This document shows, one piece after another, positions 43,760-51,913 of a stretch of 64,000 nucleotides of DNA. Each line of letters begins with the position of its first letter. Positions within the stretch are counted from its first letter, which is position 1. Origin of the DNA: Enterococcus gilvus ATCC BAA-350 (lineage in GTDB: Bacteria > Bacillota > Bacilli > Lactobacillales > Enterococcaceae); NCBI RefSeq assembly GCF_000407545.1, contig NZ_ASWH01000001.1, positions 1-64,000 on the forward strand, read 5' to 3'. The position numbers were made by a program, and so were the translations under genes. The notes below the pieces were generated by a model. It made no database searches, was not told where the DNA came from, and saw nothing but the letters and a program-made list of their open reading frames with translations.

Positions 43760-44725
43760 ATGATTTTCTTTCAATCGATTCAAAGTGTATTAAGCATCAT
43801 TCTTATGATTGCTTTAGGCTATATATTAAAAAGGCAAGGCTGGTTTGATGAAAGCTTTGGTAAAAGTATTTCATCTTTGATCACACGCGTGGCGTTGCCA
43901 GCTTCGATCTTTGTATCTGTGTTAAAGAACTTAACGAAAGAAAGCTTGTTCCAATTATCGGGTAGTTTGATCTATCCGGTTGGAGCAGTGATTATTTCTT
44001 ATATTTTGGCCTATGCTTTGGTCAAAATATTGAAGATCCGTCCAGGGCGTCGCGGGATATTTATGAATGCGGTCGTCAACGCAAACACGATCTTCATCGG
44101 CTTGCCATTGAACATTGCCTTGTTCGGTGAAAAAGCGTTGCCTTACTTCTTGGTGTATTACGTGACGAACACCGTCTCCACTTGGGCATTTGGAGTATTC
44201 TTGATCTCAAACGATGACCCAACGAAGGTCAAGGGCGAAAACAAAGCCAAATTAAACTGGAAGAAATTATTGCCGCCACCTTTATTAGGATTTATTGTAG
44301 CGATCGTCTTCTTATTAATTGGCATCCCTGTGCCCGGATTCATCAATGCCACCCTTGGGTATGTCGGAAGCATCGTAACCCCGCTGTCCCTGCTTTATAT
44401 TGGTATCGTTTTGTATGATGCTGGATTGAAGAGTATTCGATTCGACCGGGATACGGTTGTTGCTCTATTAGGACGGTTCGTTTTAGCACCGGCTGTGTTG
44501 ATTGCCTTGATTGCGATCGGCTCAAATTTCTTCGGTGCAAACTTAGCGCCATTATTGAAACAAACATTGGTCGTACAATCTGCGACTCCAATGCTGGCAG
44601 TATTGCCGATCTTAGCAAATGAAGCCCACGGCGACGTTAAATATGCCACCAACTTAGTTACAACAAGTACGATCTTATTCGTAGTCGTTGTGCCGATCTT
44701 GATGGAATTAGTTCAATTTATCTAA
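43760..44725 (+). CDS. mleP: AEC-family malate permease
   Basis: 321 residues, about 10 transmembrane helices, auxin-efflux-carrier fold. The ATG is 15 bp after mleS. By analogy with lactic acid bacteria it exchanges malate and lactate or imports malate; the gene position is the main support. A strong terminator follows. Confidence 0.85.
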   Translation: MIFFQSIQSVLSIILMIALGYILKRQGWFDESFGKSISSLITRVALPASIFVSVLKNLTKESLFQLSGSLIYPVGAVIISYILAYALVKILKIRPGRRGIFMNAVVNANTIFIGLPLNIALFGEKALPYFLVYYVTNTVSTWAFGVFLISNDDPTKVKGENKAKLNWKKLLPPPLLGFIVAIVFLLIGIPVPGFINATLGYVGSIVTPLSLLYIGIVLYDAGLKSIRFDRDTVVALLGRFVLAPAVLIALIAIGSNFFGANLAPLLKQTLVVQSATPMLAVLPILANEAHGDVKYATNLVTTSTILFVVVVPILMELVQFI

Positions 44726-44740
44726 GCTGTCAGAAGAAGC

Positions 44741-44776
44741 AAAAAGCATCCGCGAAAGTTTCGCGAATGCTTTTTT
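44741..44776. terminator. bidirectional terminator after mleP
   Basis: A-rich left arm AAAAAGCATCCGCGAAA pairing with TTCGCGAATGCTTTTTT, with a two-nucleotide GT apex (a few inner pairs must open). It also serves the ABC-F gene on the minus strand. Confidence 0.85.
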
Positions 44777-44792
44777 GGTGTCTGGATTTTTC

Positions 44793-46412
44793 TTAGTACA
44801 ATTGGCTCAATTGTTTTTGAACTTCTGGATTTTCTAAGAATTCATCGTACGTCGTTTCTGCACGGTCAACGACCCCATTTTCAGAAATCGCAATGATGCG
44901 ATTGGCGATCGTTTGAATGAATTGGTGGTCATGAGAGGCGAATAAAAGCGAGCCTTTATACGCAATCAACCCATCATTCAATGCAGAGATAGATTCCAAA
45001 TCTAAGTGATTAGTTGGATCATCTAAGACTAAGACGTTTGATTTAGAGAGCATCAGTTTTGAAAGCATGCAGCGAACTTTTTCGCCCCCGGATAAAACAT
45101 TCACGGGCTTCATCACTTCATCTCCAGAAAACAGCATCCGACCTAAGAAGCTGCGCAGGAAGGTGTTGTCATCTTCTTCTTTGCTGGCATATTGACGCAG
45201 CCAATCAAGAATCGGCATCGTGCTGTCAAATTCTTTTGTCGTGTCTTTCGGCAAGTAGGCTTGGCTGGTCGTTACACCCCAACGCACAGACCCTGTGTCG
45301 GGTGTGAGATCCCCCATGATGACTTTAAATAGCGTAGTAGTTATTAAGTCATTCTCAGCGACAAAGGCCACTTTATCGTCACGGTTCAACGTGAAAGAGA
45401 TGTTGTCTAGAATTTTTTTGCCATCGATCGTCACACTGACATTATCGACTTGCAATAAGTCATTCCCGATTTCTCGTTCAGGTTTGAATTGTACGAATGG
45501 GTAACGACGTGACGAAGGCTGAATGTCGTCTAATGTGATCTTGTCCAACATTTTCTTCCGTGAAGTCGCTTGTTTAGACTTGGATGCATTGGCACTGAAT
45601 CGTGCGATAAAGTCTTGCAATTCCTTGATTTGTTCTTCTTTTTTCGCATTTTGCTGCGACTGTAATTTTGTTGCTAATTGGCTTGATTCCAACCAAAAGT
45701 CGTAGTTTCCGACATACAATTTGATCTTGCCGAAATCTAGGTCCGCCATGTGTGTACATACTTTGTTCAAGAAGTGACGGTCATGGGAGACAACGATCAC
45801 GGTATTATCAAAGTTGATCAGGAATTCTTCCAACCAGTTGATGGATTGGATATCCAGCCCATTCGTTGGTTCATCTAGTAATAGAACATCTGGTTTGCCG
45901 AAAAGGGATTGTGCTAGCAAGACTTTTACTTTTTGGCCAGCCGTTAATTCGCTCATTTTTAATTGATGCAAGTCTTCAGGGATATTCAATCCTTGCAGTA
46001 GGACAGCTGCTTCAGGCTCTGCTTCCCAGCCGTCAAGTTCAGCGAATTCCCCTTCCAGTTCTGCTGCACGAATACCGTCTTCATCAGAAAAATCTTCCTT
46101 CATATAAACGGCGTCTTTTTCCTGCATGACTTGGTATAAGCGTTCGTGGCCCATGATGACTGTTTCAAGAACCGTGTACTCTTCAAAGTCAAAATGATTT
46201 TGCTTTAACACAGCCATTCGTTCATTGGGTCCTAAAGTAATAGAGCCGGTAGAAGGCTGGATATCGCCTGCTAAAATCTTAAGAAAGGTTGATTTGCCGG
46301 CACCATTGGCTCCGATCAACCCGTAGCAATTGCCGGGAGTGAATTTAATATTTACGTCGTCAAATAATTTACGGTCAGGAAACTGTAAACTAACGTCATT
46401 TACTGTAATCAA
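44793..46412 (-). CDS. ABC-F family ATPase (YbiT/YkpA type)
   Basis: 539 residues from TTG at 46412, positioned by GCGAGGAAAA; longer in-frame readings lack a ribosome site. Two ABC modules: Walker A GANGAGKST (about 37) with signature LTAGQK, and a second module (about 330-530) with signature LSGGEK and Walker B VLVLDDPTNHLD. No transmembrane segments. The interdomain linker (about 240-310) is charged. ABC-F proteins act on the ribosome; this subtype is a housekeeping member rather than a clear antibiotic-resistance factor, by resemblance to YkpA/YbiT. Confidence 0.88.
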   Translation of the reverse strand: MITVNDVSLQFPDRKLFDDVNIKFTPGNCYGLIGANGAGKSTFLKILAGDIQPSTGSITLGPNERMAVLKQNHFDFEEYTVLETVIMGHERLYQVMQEKDAVYMKEDFSDEDGIRAAELEGEFAELDGWEAEPEAAVLLQGLNIPEDLHQLKMSELTAGQKVKVLLAQSLFGKPDVLLLDEPTNGLDIQSINWLEEFLINFDNTVIVVSHDRHFLNKVCTHMADLDFGKIKLYVGNYDFWLESSQLATKLQSQQNAKKEEQIKELQDFIARFSANASKSKQATSRKKMLDKITLDDIQPSSRRYPFVQFKPEREIGNDLLQVDNVSVTIDGKKILDNISFTLNRDDKVAFVAENDLITTTLFKVIMGDLTPDTGSVRWGVTTSQAYLPKDTTKEFDSTMPILDWLRQYASKEEDDNTFLRSFLGRMLFSGDEVMKPVNVLSGGEKVRCMLSKLMLSKSNVLVLDDPTNHLDLESISALNDGLIAYKGSLLFASHDHQFIQTIANRIIAISENGVVDRAETTYDEFLENPEVQKQLSQLY

Positions 46413-46551
46413 TGATTTTCCTCGCTTTATCAGTATTGGCGCAAGGCCTCTTTGCATTATATCGGGGAACATCTGAAGTTTCAAGTCAACCGTTAAGAAT
46501 TTACTTGGGATTTAAAATAGGATAGACTTGGCAATGAAGGGATGTGTCAGT

Positions 46552-46929
46552 ATGATCGGGATAATTATCGCGACCCACGACCATTTAGCGGACAGCCTGT
46601 TAAAAACGGCTGAATCTATTTTGGGCGAACAACAGGGTGTGAAAACGATGAATATAGAACCGGGCGCCACTGGTCTGCAAGAGAAGATCGAGGCGTTTGC
46701 CAAAACGTTCTTGGATGAAGTGGATGAGCTCGTTTGGCTTGTAGATATGTTCGGCGGCACGCCATTTCGTTACGCCAGCTATTGTGTGATCAATGATTCG
46801 CGGCAGTATTTGGTGACAGGAGTCAACTTGCCGATGGTCTTGCAGGCGTTGGTGAATCAAGAGTTACCGGCAGATGAATTGACGAAGCAATTGGAAATAG
46901 AAGCAAAACAAACGATTCGTAGAATGTAA
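46552..46929 (+). CDS. orphan PTS EIIA component, mannose family
   Basis: 125 residues from ATG at 46552. Starts IGIIIATHDHLADSLLKTAE with the phosphorylatable His at position 9, and contains DMFGGTPFRYAS near 65-75, the EIIA-Man fold. No EIIB, EIIC or EIID gene of this family lies next to it: the neighbours are an ABC-F gene and a pyruvate-oxidase-like gene, both on the other strand. It may serve a distant permease or a regulatory role. DhaM-like function is an alternative, though no dha genes are near. Confidence 0.8.
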   Translation: MIGIIIATHDHLADSLLKTAESILGEQQGVKTMNIEPGATGLQEKIEAFAKTFLDEVDELVWLVDMFGGTPFRYASYCVINDSRQYLVTGVNLPMVLQALVNQELPADELTKQLEIEAKQTIRRM

Positions 46930-46965
46930 AAAAGGATGTGCCCAAATTTTTGGCACATCCTTTTT
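46928..46965. terminator. bidirectional terminator between EIIA-Man and the oxidase gene
   Basis: Stem AAAAAAGGATGTGCC / GGCACATCCTTTTT, loop CAAATTTTT, T-runs on both strands. Confidence 0.9.
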
Positions 46966-46968
46966 GCT

Positions 46969-48690
46969 CTATTTCAAGAGTTCACGCAAGGTCGGCATGT
47001 CGTGAACGTGATATTTTTCTTTGAAAGCTGTGATTTGTTCTGCTGAGAATTTTTCGTGTTCTAATTCTAGAGCTTCGACTGGCAATGGACGTTCGTCTTT
47101 GATCTTGATATCGATCACGACGGGCCGTTTGCTTGCTTTCGCCGCTGTGAATGCAGGCTCTAGCTGGCTGTACTCAGTGATCGTAAAGCCATCTGCGCCC
47201 ATTGCTTCACCGACTTTCCCGAAATCAGCCCCTTCTAGGAAGACACCAAATTTTTGCTGCTCTGTATCTTCTTGCTCGGCTTCAATGAAGCCAAAGGCAT
47301 TGTTTGAAAAGACTACGTTGATGATCGGCAGCTCATATTTTACTTGAGTGATGATGTCTTGCATTTGCATCGCAAATCCGCCGTCACCGCTGAAGGTAAA
47401 GACTTGTTTGTCTGGATAGGTCAATTGAGCGGCGATTCCTCCTGGAACCCCATTTCCCATTGTAGCAAACCAGCCAGAGGTCGTGTATTGCTGTTCGCCG
47501 TTCATTTCCAAGTGACGGATCGTATTCACCGTGACATTCCCTACATCACTAACGAAGACCGCATCCTCTTCGGCGATGCGATTGATTTCTTTAAAAACAG
47601 GCTCTGCGCGTAATGGGGTAGAGTCGTCATCATAGAAGCTCTTGCGCCAAGCGTGCCAGTTGCGGATATTTTCTTGATTTGCTTTGAACCAGTCATCTGC
47701 TGGACGTGCTTCGCCAAGTTCTACCCAGCGGCGAAGGGCCGTCGCACCGTCACCTAAAACAGAATAATCCACATTGTGGCGACGACCGAATTTAGAAGCA
47801 TCGATATCGACTTGGATAAACTTCGCTTCTGGGTTGAAGAAGTAGCGTCCAAATGGGAAATCACTGCCGACAAAGACGATCAAATCGGCATCCGCCAACG
47901 CTTCATTGGCCGGTTTGGTTGCCACACGTGCCGCAAAACCTAAAAAGTTTTCATATAAATCTGGGACGATCCCTTTTGCTAAAACAGCCGCTGCGACCGG
48001 CATTGAAAAATGTTCAGAGAAGGCTTTGATGGCATCAAAGCCGCCGCGCACGCCTTGTCCAATGTAAAGAACAGGCTGTTTTGCTGCTTCGATTGCTGGC
48101 AATGCGGCCTTCAAGTCTTCCTCATCAGGAAGGATGACACCTGTTTTATGATTTTTCGCAGTGGCAACTTTTGTGTCTTCGATGTCTTCAAACCCGTAGT
48201 CTACAGGAATCGTGACAACAGCCACACCTTTATTTTTGTAAGCGGCTTTGATTGCTTCATCAATGACATGAGGCAAGCTTTCCGGCGTCATAACGGTCCG
48301 GTTATAGACACTGACATCGGCGAACATGGGGTTTTCATTTAATTCTTGGAAAGCATCATAGTTCATAGAAGTAGAGGCAACCTGTCCTAACAGAGCCAAA
48401 ACTGGGACATGATCCATTTGCGCGTCATACAAGCCATTGATCAAGTGACTAGCACCTGGTCCCGCAGACCCGAAGACGGCACCGACTTTCCCTGTTAACT
48501 TAGCATCTGCTGCTGCGGCAAGAGCACCCGCTTCTTCATGACGTACTTGGATATACTTAACCGTTTCGCGTTCGTGATAAAGAGCGTCCATTGTTGAGTT
48601 GAATGATCCACCGGGAATTCCGTAGATATGATCAATTTCCCAAGCTTCTAAAACATTGACCATAGCAACGCCTGCGTTGATTTTTGACAT
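46969..48690 (-). CDS. pyruvate oxidase (TPP/FAD, SpxB-like)
   Basis: 573 residues from the ATG at 48690 (MSKINAGVAMVNVLE); a longer frame upstream has no ribosome site. TPP enzyme fold with the glutamate in IQVRHEEAGALAAAA and the cofactor motif GDGGFAMQMQ...SNNAFGFIEAEQ near 440-475. Converts pyruvate, phosphate and O2 to acetyl phosphate, CO2 and H2O2 in relatives. Annotation as pyruvate oxidase rather than acetolactate synthase is by overall resemblance to lactobacillus/streptococcus Pox. A cre-like site lies upstream. Confidence 0.85.
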   Translation of the reverse strand: MSKINAGVAMVNVLEAWEIDHIYGIPGGSFNSTMDALYHERETVKYIQVRHEEAGALAAAADAKLTGKVGAVFGSAGPGASHLINGLYDAQMDHVPVLALLGQVASTSMNYDAFQELNENPMFADVSVYNRTVMTPESLPHVIDEAIKAAYKNKGVAVVTIPVDYGFEDIEDTKVATAKNHKTGVILPDEEDLKAALPAIEAAKQPVLYIGQGVRGGFDAIKAFSEHFSMPVAAAVLAKGIVPDLYENFLGFAARVATKPANEALADADLIVFVGSDFPFGRYFFNPEAKFIQVDIDASKFGRRHNVDYSVLGDGATALRRWVELGEARPADDWFKANQENIRNWHAWRKSFYDDDSTPLRAEPVFKEINRIAEEDAVFVSDVGNVTVNTIRHLEMNGEQQYTTSGWFATMGNGVPGGIAAQLTYPDKQVFTFSGDGGFAMQMQDIITQVKYELPIINVVFSNNAFGFIEAEQEDTEQQKFGVFLEGADFGKVGEAMGADGFTITEYSQLEPAFTAAKASKRPVVIDIKIKDERPLPVEALELEHEKFSAEQITAFKEKYHVHDMPTLRELLK

Positions 48691-48818
48691 TTTATTCACT
48701 CGCTTTCTTTTCGTAAGTTTCCTACCCAAAAAGTATAACGCGTCTTAAAAGAACCGGCAAAGAATGTGTCTCCGAAAGACGTTTACAGGGTTGCCTAAAA
48801 CATGATATGGTTAATGGG

Positions 48819-48832
48819 AATAAACGTTTTCA
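48819..48832. promoter_or_regulatory. cre-like site between the oxidase and ZIP genes
   Basis: AATAAACGTTTTCA matches the CcpA operator consensus (TGTAAACGTTTTCA type) at 12 of 14 positions. Located 129 bp upstream of the oxidase start and 82 bp before zupT; pyruvate oxidases are often under carbon catabolite control. Confidence 0.5.
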
Positions 48833-48914
48833 TGGCAAGGCAGGAAATAGGTGTTCCTGCTTGCTGTAGGAATGTGGGATAGGCATCAAAGAGGAATCAA
48901 ATGAGGAGGCCGTT

Positions 48915-49733
48915 ATGATTGAGTGGCTATTAAGCTTAGATGCTTGGCAACAGGCATTAGTAGGGACATTGTTCACGTGGGGAATGACCGCATTGGGAGC
49001 AGCGCTGGTGTTCTTCTTTAAAAATATTAATCGGAATGTATTAAATTTGATGCTGGGCTTTGCTTCTGGCGTGATGATCGCAGCGAGTTTCTGGTCGCTG
49101 CTAGATCCGGCTATCGTGGCCGCAGAAGAGAATGGATCGATCCCCTGGTTAGTCGTTAGTCTAGGGTTTGGCTTGGGCGGTTTTTTCTTATATCTCGCGG
49201 ATAAAACGATTCCCCATATGCATTTTGGGCCAAACAAAGAAAAAGAAGGGTTGCCGAGTCATTTAAAGCGGACGATCTTGCTCGTGTTTTCCATCACTCT
49301 GCACAATATTCCAGAAGGTTTAGCTGTGGGAGTTGCTTTCGGAGCCGCAAGCGAGGCAGCCAATCCAACAGCCGCTGTTCTAGCAGCGATCTCCGTCTCA
49401 TTAGGGATCGGGATTCAAAACTTTCCAGAAGGCGCGGCCGTATCTATTCCTTTGAGGCAGGAAGGCTTGAGCCGCACACGGTCTTTCCTTTATGGGCAAG
49501 CATCCGGTCTTGTCGAGCCGATCGCGGCGGTGATCGGGGCGCTTTTAGTAACAAGCGTCGAGCCGCTGTTACCTTATGCGTTATCCTTTGCGGCGGGGGC
49601 GATGATCTATGTTGTCGTAGAGGAGCTGATTCCTGAAGCACAGGCGACGACGGATAGTAAACATCATTATGGTGTATTCGGTGCAATGTCAGGGTTCATA
49701 ATCATGATGATTTTAGATGTAGCGTTGGGCTGA
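48915..49733 (+). CDS. ZIP family divalent metal transporter
   Basis: 272 residues, 8 transmembrane helices expected. The paired metal-site helices are evident: HNIPEGLAVGVAFG and GIQNFPEGAAVSIPLRQEG. GAGGAGGC precedes the ATG. Imports zinc and possibly iron or manganese; ZupT-type. Ends with a terminator hairpin ahead of the RuBisCO-like-protein operon. Confidence 0.9.
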   Translation: MIEWLLSLDAWQQALVGTLFTWGMTALGAALVFFFKNINRNVLNLMLGFASGVMIAASFWSLLDPAIVAAEENGSIPWLVVSLGFGLGGFFLYLADKTIPHMHFGPNKEKEGLPSHLKRTILLVFSITLHNIPEGLAVGVAFGAASEAANPTAAVLAAISVSLGIGIQNFPEGAAVSIPLRQEGLSRTRSFLYGQASGLVEPIAAVIGALLVTSVEPLLPYALSFAAGAMIYVVVEELIPEAQATTDSKHHYGVFGAMSGFIIMMILDVALG

Positions 49734-49750
49734 TTAACCAATAGTTTCTT

Positions 49751-49784
49751 AAAGTCATGGAGAATTTTCTCTGTGGCTTTTTTT
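49751..49784 (+). terminator. terminator after the ZIP gene
   Basis: A stem with G-U pairs (AAAGTCATGGAGAA / TTCTCTGTGGCTTT) followed by a T-run. Confidence 0.55.
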
Positions 49785-49790
49785 GCGTCG

Positions 49791-49836
49791 CAAGAATGAA
49801 CAAACAAAAATGAAGTCTTTTTTTTGTTCATTCTTG
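49791..49836. promoter_or_regulatory. 14-bp inverted repeat, candidate activator (UAS) site
   Basis: CAAGAATGAACAAA (49791-49804) and its exact inverse TTTGTTCATTCTTG (49823-49836) are separated by 18 bp. It sits 80-125 bp upstream of the sigma-54 promoter, the usual distance for a LevR/NtrC-type activator. It is followed by CC rather than a T-run, so it does not read as a terminator. Confidence 0.6.
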
Positions 49837-49870
49837 CCAAGATAGACAGCAAAAAATTACTAAAAATCAT

Positions 49871-49884
49871 TGGTAGCGCTTTCT
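49871..49884. promoter_or_regulatory. cre-like site in the operon promoter
   Basis: TGGTAGCGCTTTCT agrees with the CcpA operator consensus at 11 of 14 positions including the central CG. It lies between the inverted repeat and the -24 element, where CcpA could block activator looping. Confidence 0.5.
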
Positions 49885-49916
49885 TAGTTGCGGACAAACG
49901 CTTTATTGCATACTTT

Positions 49917-49932
49917 TGGCATAGTTCTTGCT
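49917..49932 (+). promoter_or_regulatory. sigma-54 promoter (-24/-12)
   Basis: TGGCAT-AGTTC-TTGCT matches the RpoN consensus TGGCAC-N5-TTGCW at every conserved position except one C to T, which the consensus tolerates; the GG and GC cores have the fixed 12-bp offset spacing (49918 to 49930). About 35 bp before the first gene of the operon, with no good sigma-A promoter nearby. The sigma-54 activator gene is encoded within the same operon. Confidence 0.85.
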
Positions 49933-49967
49933 AGGTAATAAAGTGAAGAATAAAAAGGAGTGATCAA

Positions 49968-51008
49968 ATGAAAGCAGAAGTGTTATACGGACCGGATGAC
50001 GTTCGATATGAGGATGTCGAAGAACCTTCGTGTCCGTCCGATGGCATCAAAGTGAAAGTGATCGGTTGTGGAATTTGTGGTTCTGATTTACGGACATACG
50101 GTGGAGGGTCCAAAAATTCGATTTTACCTGCGATCTCGGGGCATGAGATTGTAGCGGAGGTTATTGAAAGCCAGTATGATCGCTTTCCGGAAGGGACCAG
50201 GCTTTCTATTGCGCCTGTAATTGTCTGCGGAGAGTGTTGGTATTGTAAAAATGGCATTCAAAATTTATGCGACAACATTCGAATGATCGGAACAGCAGAA
50301 GGGATCGCCGGCGGTTTTGCAGAATACATCGCATTTCCAAAAGAAATTATTGATCATGGCTGTTTTAATGCTATTCCTAAAGATATCGATCCTATTGATA
50401 CGGTCATTGCTGAGACGGCCTCGTCGGTTTTATGCGCGCAGATCAACACAAACATCGTGATGGATGATTTGGTTGTGGTCATTGGCGCTGGAACAATCGG
50501 TTGTTTACACAGTGAAATCGCGAAGATACGCGGCGTCAAAGAGGTCGTGATTGTAGAAATGAATAGTGACAAGGCGGAGCTTGCTAGGAGTCAAGGATTT
50601 GATAATGTTCTCAACATGAGCAGTTCAGATCCTAAATTAAAAGAACTTGTTTTAGAAAAAACAGATGGAAAGGGAGCGGACGTTGTTATCAGTGCCTGTC
50701 CAGCAGGGCAAGCACAAGCAGATGCGGTGGATCTGGCACGCAAACGGGGGAAAGTCATATTGTTTGGCGGGATTCATCCATCTAGTGCAAAGCTGTTAGA
50801 TACAAATGCGATTCATTACAAGGAGATCATGGTATATGGAGCCTCTGCTTATTCGCCGGAGATCAATCGGAAGGCGCTTAATCTAGTATTGAACAAGCAA
50901 TTGGATTCCAAAAAATTTATTACGCACAACTATGAATTGAAAGACTTGGCCCAAGGATTTGCGGACATGCGTGCTGGAAAAATGATCAAAGGAGTCATCA
51001 TTCCATAG
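49968..51008 (+). CDS. zinc-dependent alcohol/polyol dehydrogenase (MDR family)
   Basis: 346 residues. GroES-like domain with catalytic zinc ligands C37 (GCGICGSD) and H59-E60 (SGHE), structural-zinc cysteines C87, C90, C93 and C101 (CGECWYCKNGIQNLC), and a Rossmann domain with VVVIGAGTIGCLHSEIA (about 168-184). Related to sorbitol- and galactitol-phosphate-type dehydrogenases. AAAAGGAG precedes the ATG. First gene behind the sigma-54 promoter and 39 bp before the PTS genes, so the likely substrate is the sugar-alcohol phosphate made by that PTS. Product specificity is inferred from context only. Confidence 0.9.
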   Translation: MKAEVLYGPDDVRYEDVEEPSCPSDGIKVKVIGCGICGSDLRTYGGGSKNSILPAISGHEIVAEVIESQYDRFPEGTRLSIAPVIVCGECWYCKNGIQNLCDNIRMIGTAEGIAGGFAEYIAFPKEIIDHGCFNAIPKDIDPIDTVIAETASSVLCAQINTNIVMDDLVVVIGAGTIGCLHSEIAKIRGVKEVVIVEMNSDKAELARSQGFDNVLNMSSSDPKLKELVLEKTDGKGADVVISACPAGQAQADAVDLARKRGKVILFGGIHPSSAKLLDTNAIHYKEIMVYGASAYSPEINRKALNLVLNKQLDSKKFITHNYELKDLAQGFADMRAGKMIKGVIIP

Positions 51009-51047
51009 TCAAAAGCTGTTTTTCAGGTAAAAAAGGAGGTGTACGGT

Positions 51048-51551
51048 TTGGATAAAACAACTACTGAAAATCAGATCTTTAGTAAAAATGACATTCACGG
51101 ATTGATTTCTGAGGAAACAGATCGGGATCAATTGATTCATTTGCTGGCTGCTGAGATGGCTAAATATGGGATGGTCGAGCCTTGTTATGGAGCTTCTGTA
51201 CTGGAAAGGGAAAAAGAGTTTCCGACAGGTGTTCCGACGATGCCCGTACCGATTGCTATTCCCCACAGTGAACGTTCACAGGTATATAAACCAGGTATTG
51301 GTGTGGCCGTTCTGCGAAACAGTGTGAAGTTCTCAAGTATGGAAGATCCAACGTGTTTATTAGATGTCCGAGTCGTCTTTATGCTGGCGGCTAGTCTGAA
51401 TGATGAACATTTGCATATGATCAAAGATGTGATGGAGATCATTCAAGATTCAGAGGTGGTCAATGCATTATTGGCTGCGGAAACAACAAAAGAAATTGAA
51501 GCGATCATGCACCAAGAATTTGCAAAACGTGAACAAAAAAGAGGCTGGTAA
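51048..51551 (+). CDS. PTS EIIA, galactitol/fructose family
   Basis: 167 residues from TTG at 51048; the open frame begins nine bases earlier, inside the GGAGG ribosome site. Active-site histidine H73 in the motif PIAIPHSERSQV. It passes phosphate from HPr to EIIB. Expressed as a separate polypeptide, as in galactitol-type systems (GatA). Confidence 0.88.
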   Translation: MDKTTTENQIFSKNDIHGLISEETDRDQLIHLLAAEMAKYGMVEPCYGASVLEREKEFPTGVPTMPVPIAIPHSERSQVYKPGIGVAVLRNSVKFSSMEDPTCLLDVRVVFMLAASLNDEHLHMIKDVMEIIQDSEVVNALLAAETTKEIEAIMHQEFAKREQKRGW

Positions 51552-51572
51552 TCAAAGAAAGGGGTTTTAAAA

Positions 51573-51869
51573 ATGGCTGAAGAAAAAATCGTAGTAGTGG
51601 TGTGCGGGGCAGGGTTTGCGACATCGACGGCAGGAGAAAATGAAGTAAAAAAATTGGCAAAGGAATTAGGCATCAAAGTTAAATTAAACAAACGGCGGGC
51701 GACAGAATTAAAAACTGTGTTAAGTACGATGAAACCAGATATGTATCTATTGATGACACCGGTATCCACGGAGTTGAATGCACCTAAAGTCAATGGCGTT
51801 CCTTTTATTTCAGGAATTGGAAAAGAAGAAGCGTTAGAAGAAATGCGTCAAATTCTTAAAGCTGAGTAA
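51573..51869 (+). CDS. PTS EIIB, galactitol family
   Basis: 98 residues, P-loop-like phosphocysteine site VVVVCGAGFATSTAGE with C11. The GAAAGGGG ribosome site precedes the ATG. The active cysteine is phosphorylated by EIIA and transfers phosphate to the substrate held by EIIC. Confidence 0.92.
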   Translation: MAEEKIVVVVCGAGFATSTAGENEVKKLAKELGIKVKLNKRRATELKTVLSTMKPDMYLLMTPVSTELNAPKVNGVPFISGIGKEEALEEMRQILKAE

Positions 51870-51913
51870 ATGGGTGGAAAATGAAAAAGAATCGTTAGAA
51901 TGGAGGGAACTTG

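Noticed and set aside
49791..49836. Inverted repeat as terminator of the ZIP gene
   Set aside because: No T-run follows the second arm on either strand, and a separate terminator-like hairpin already lies at 49751-49784.
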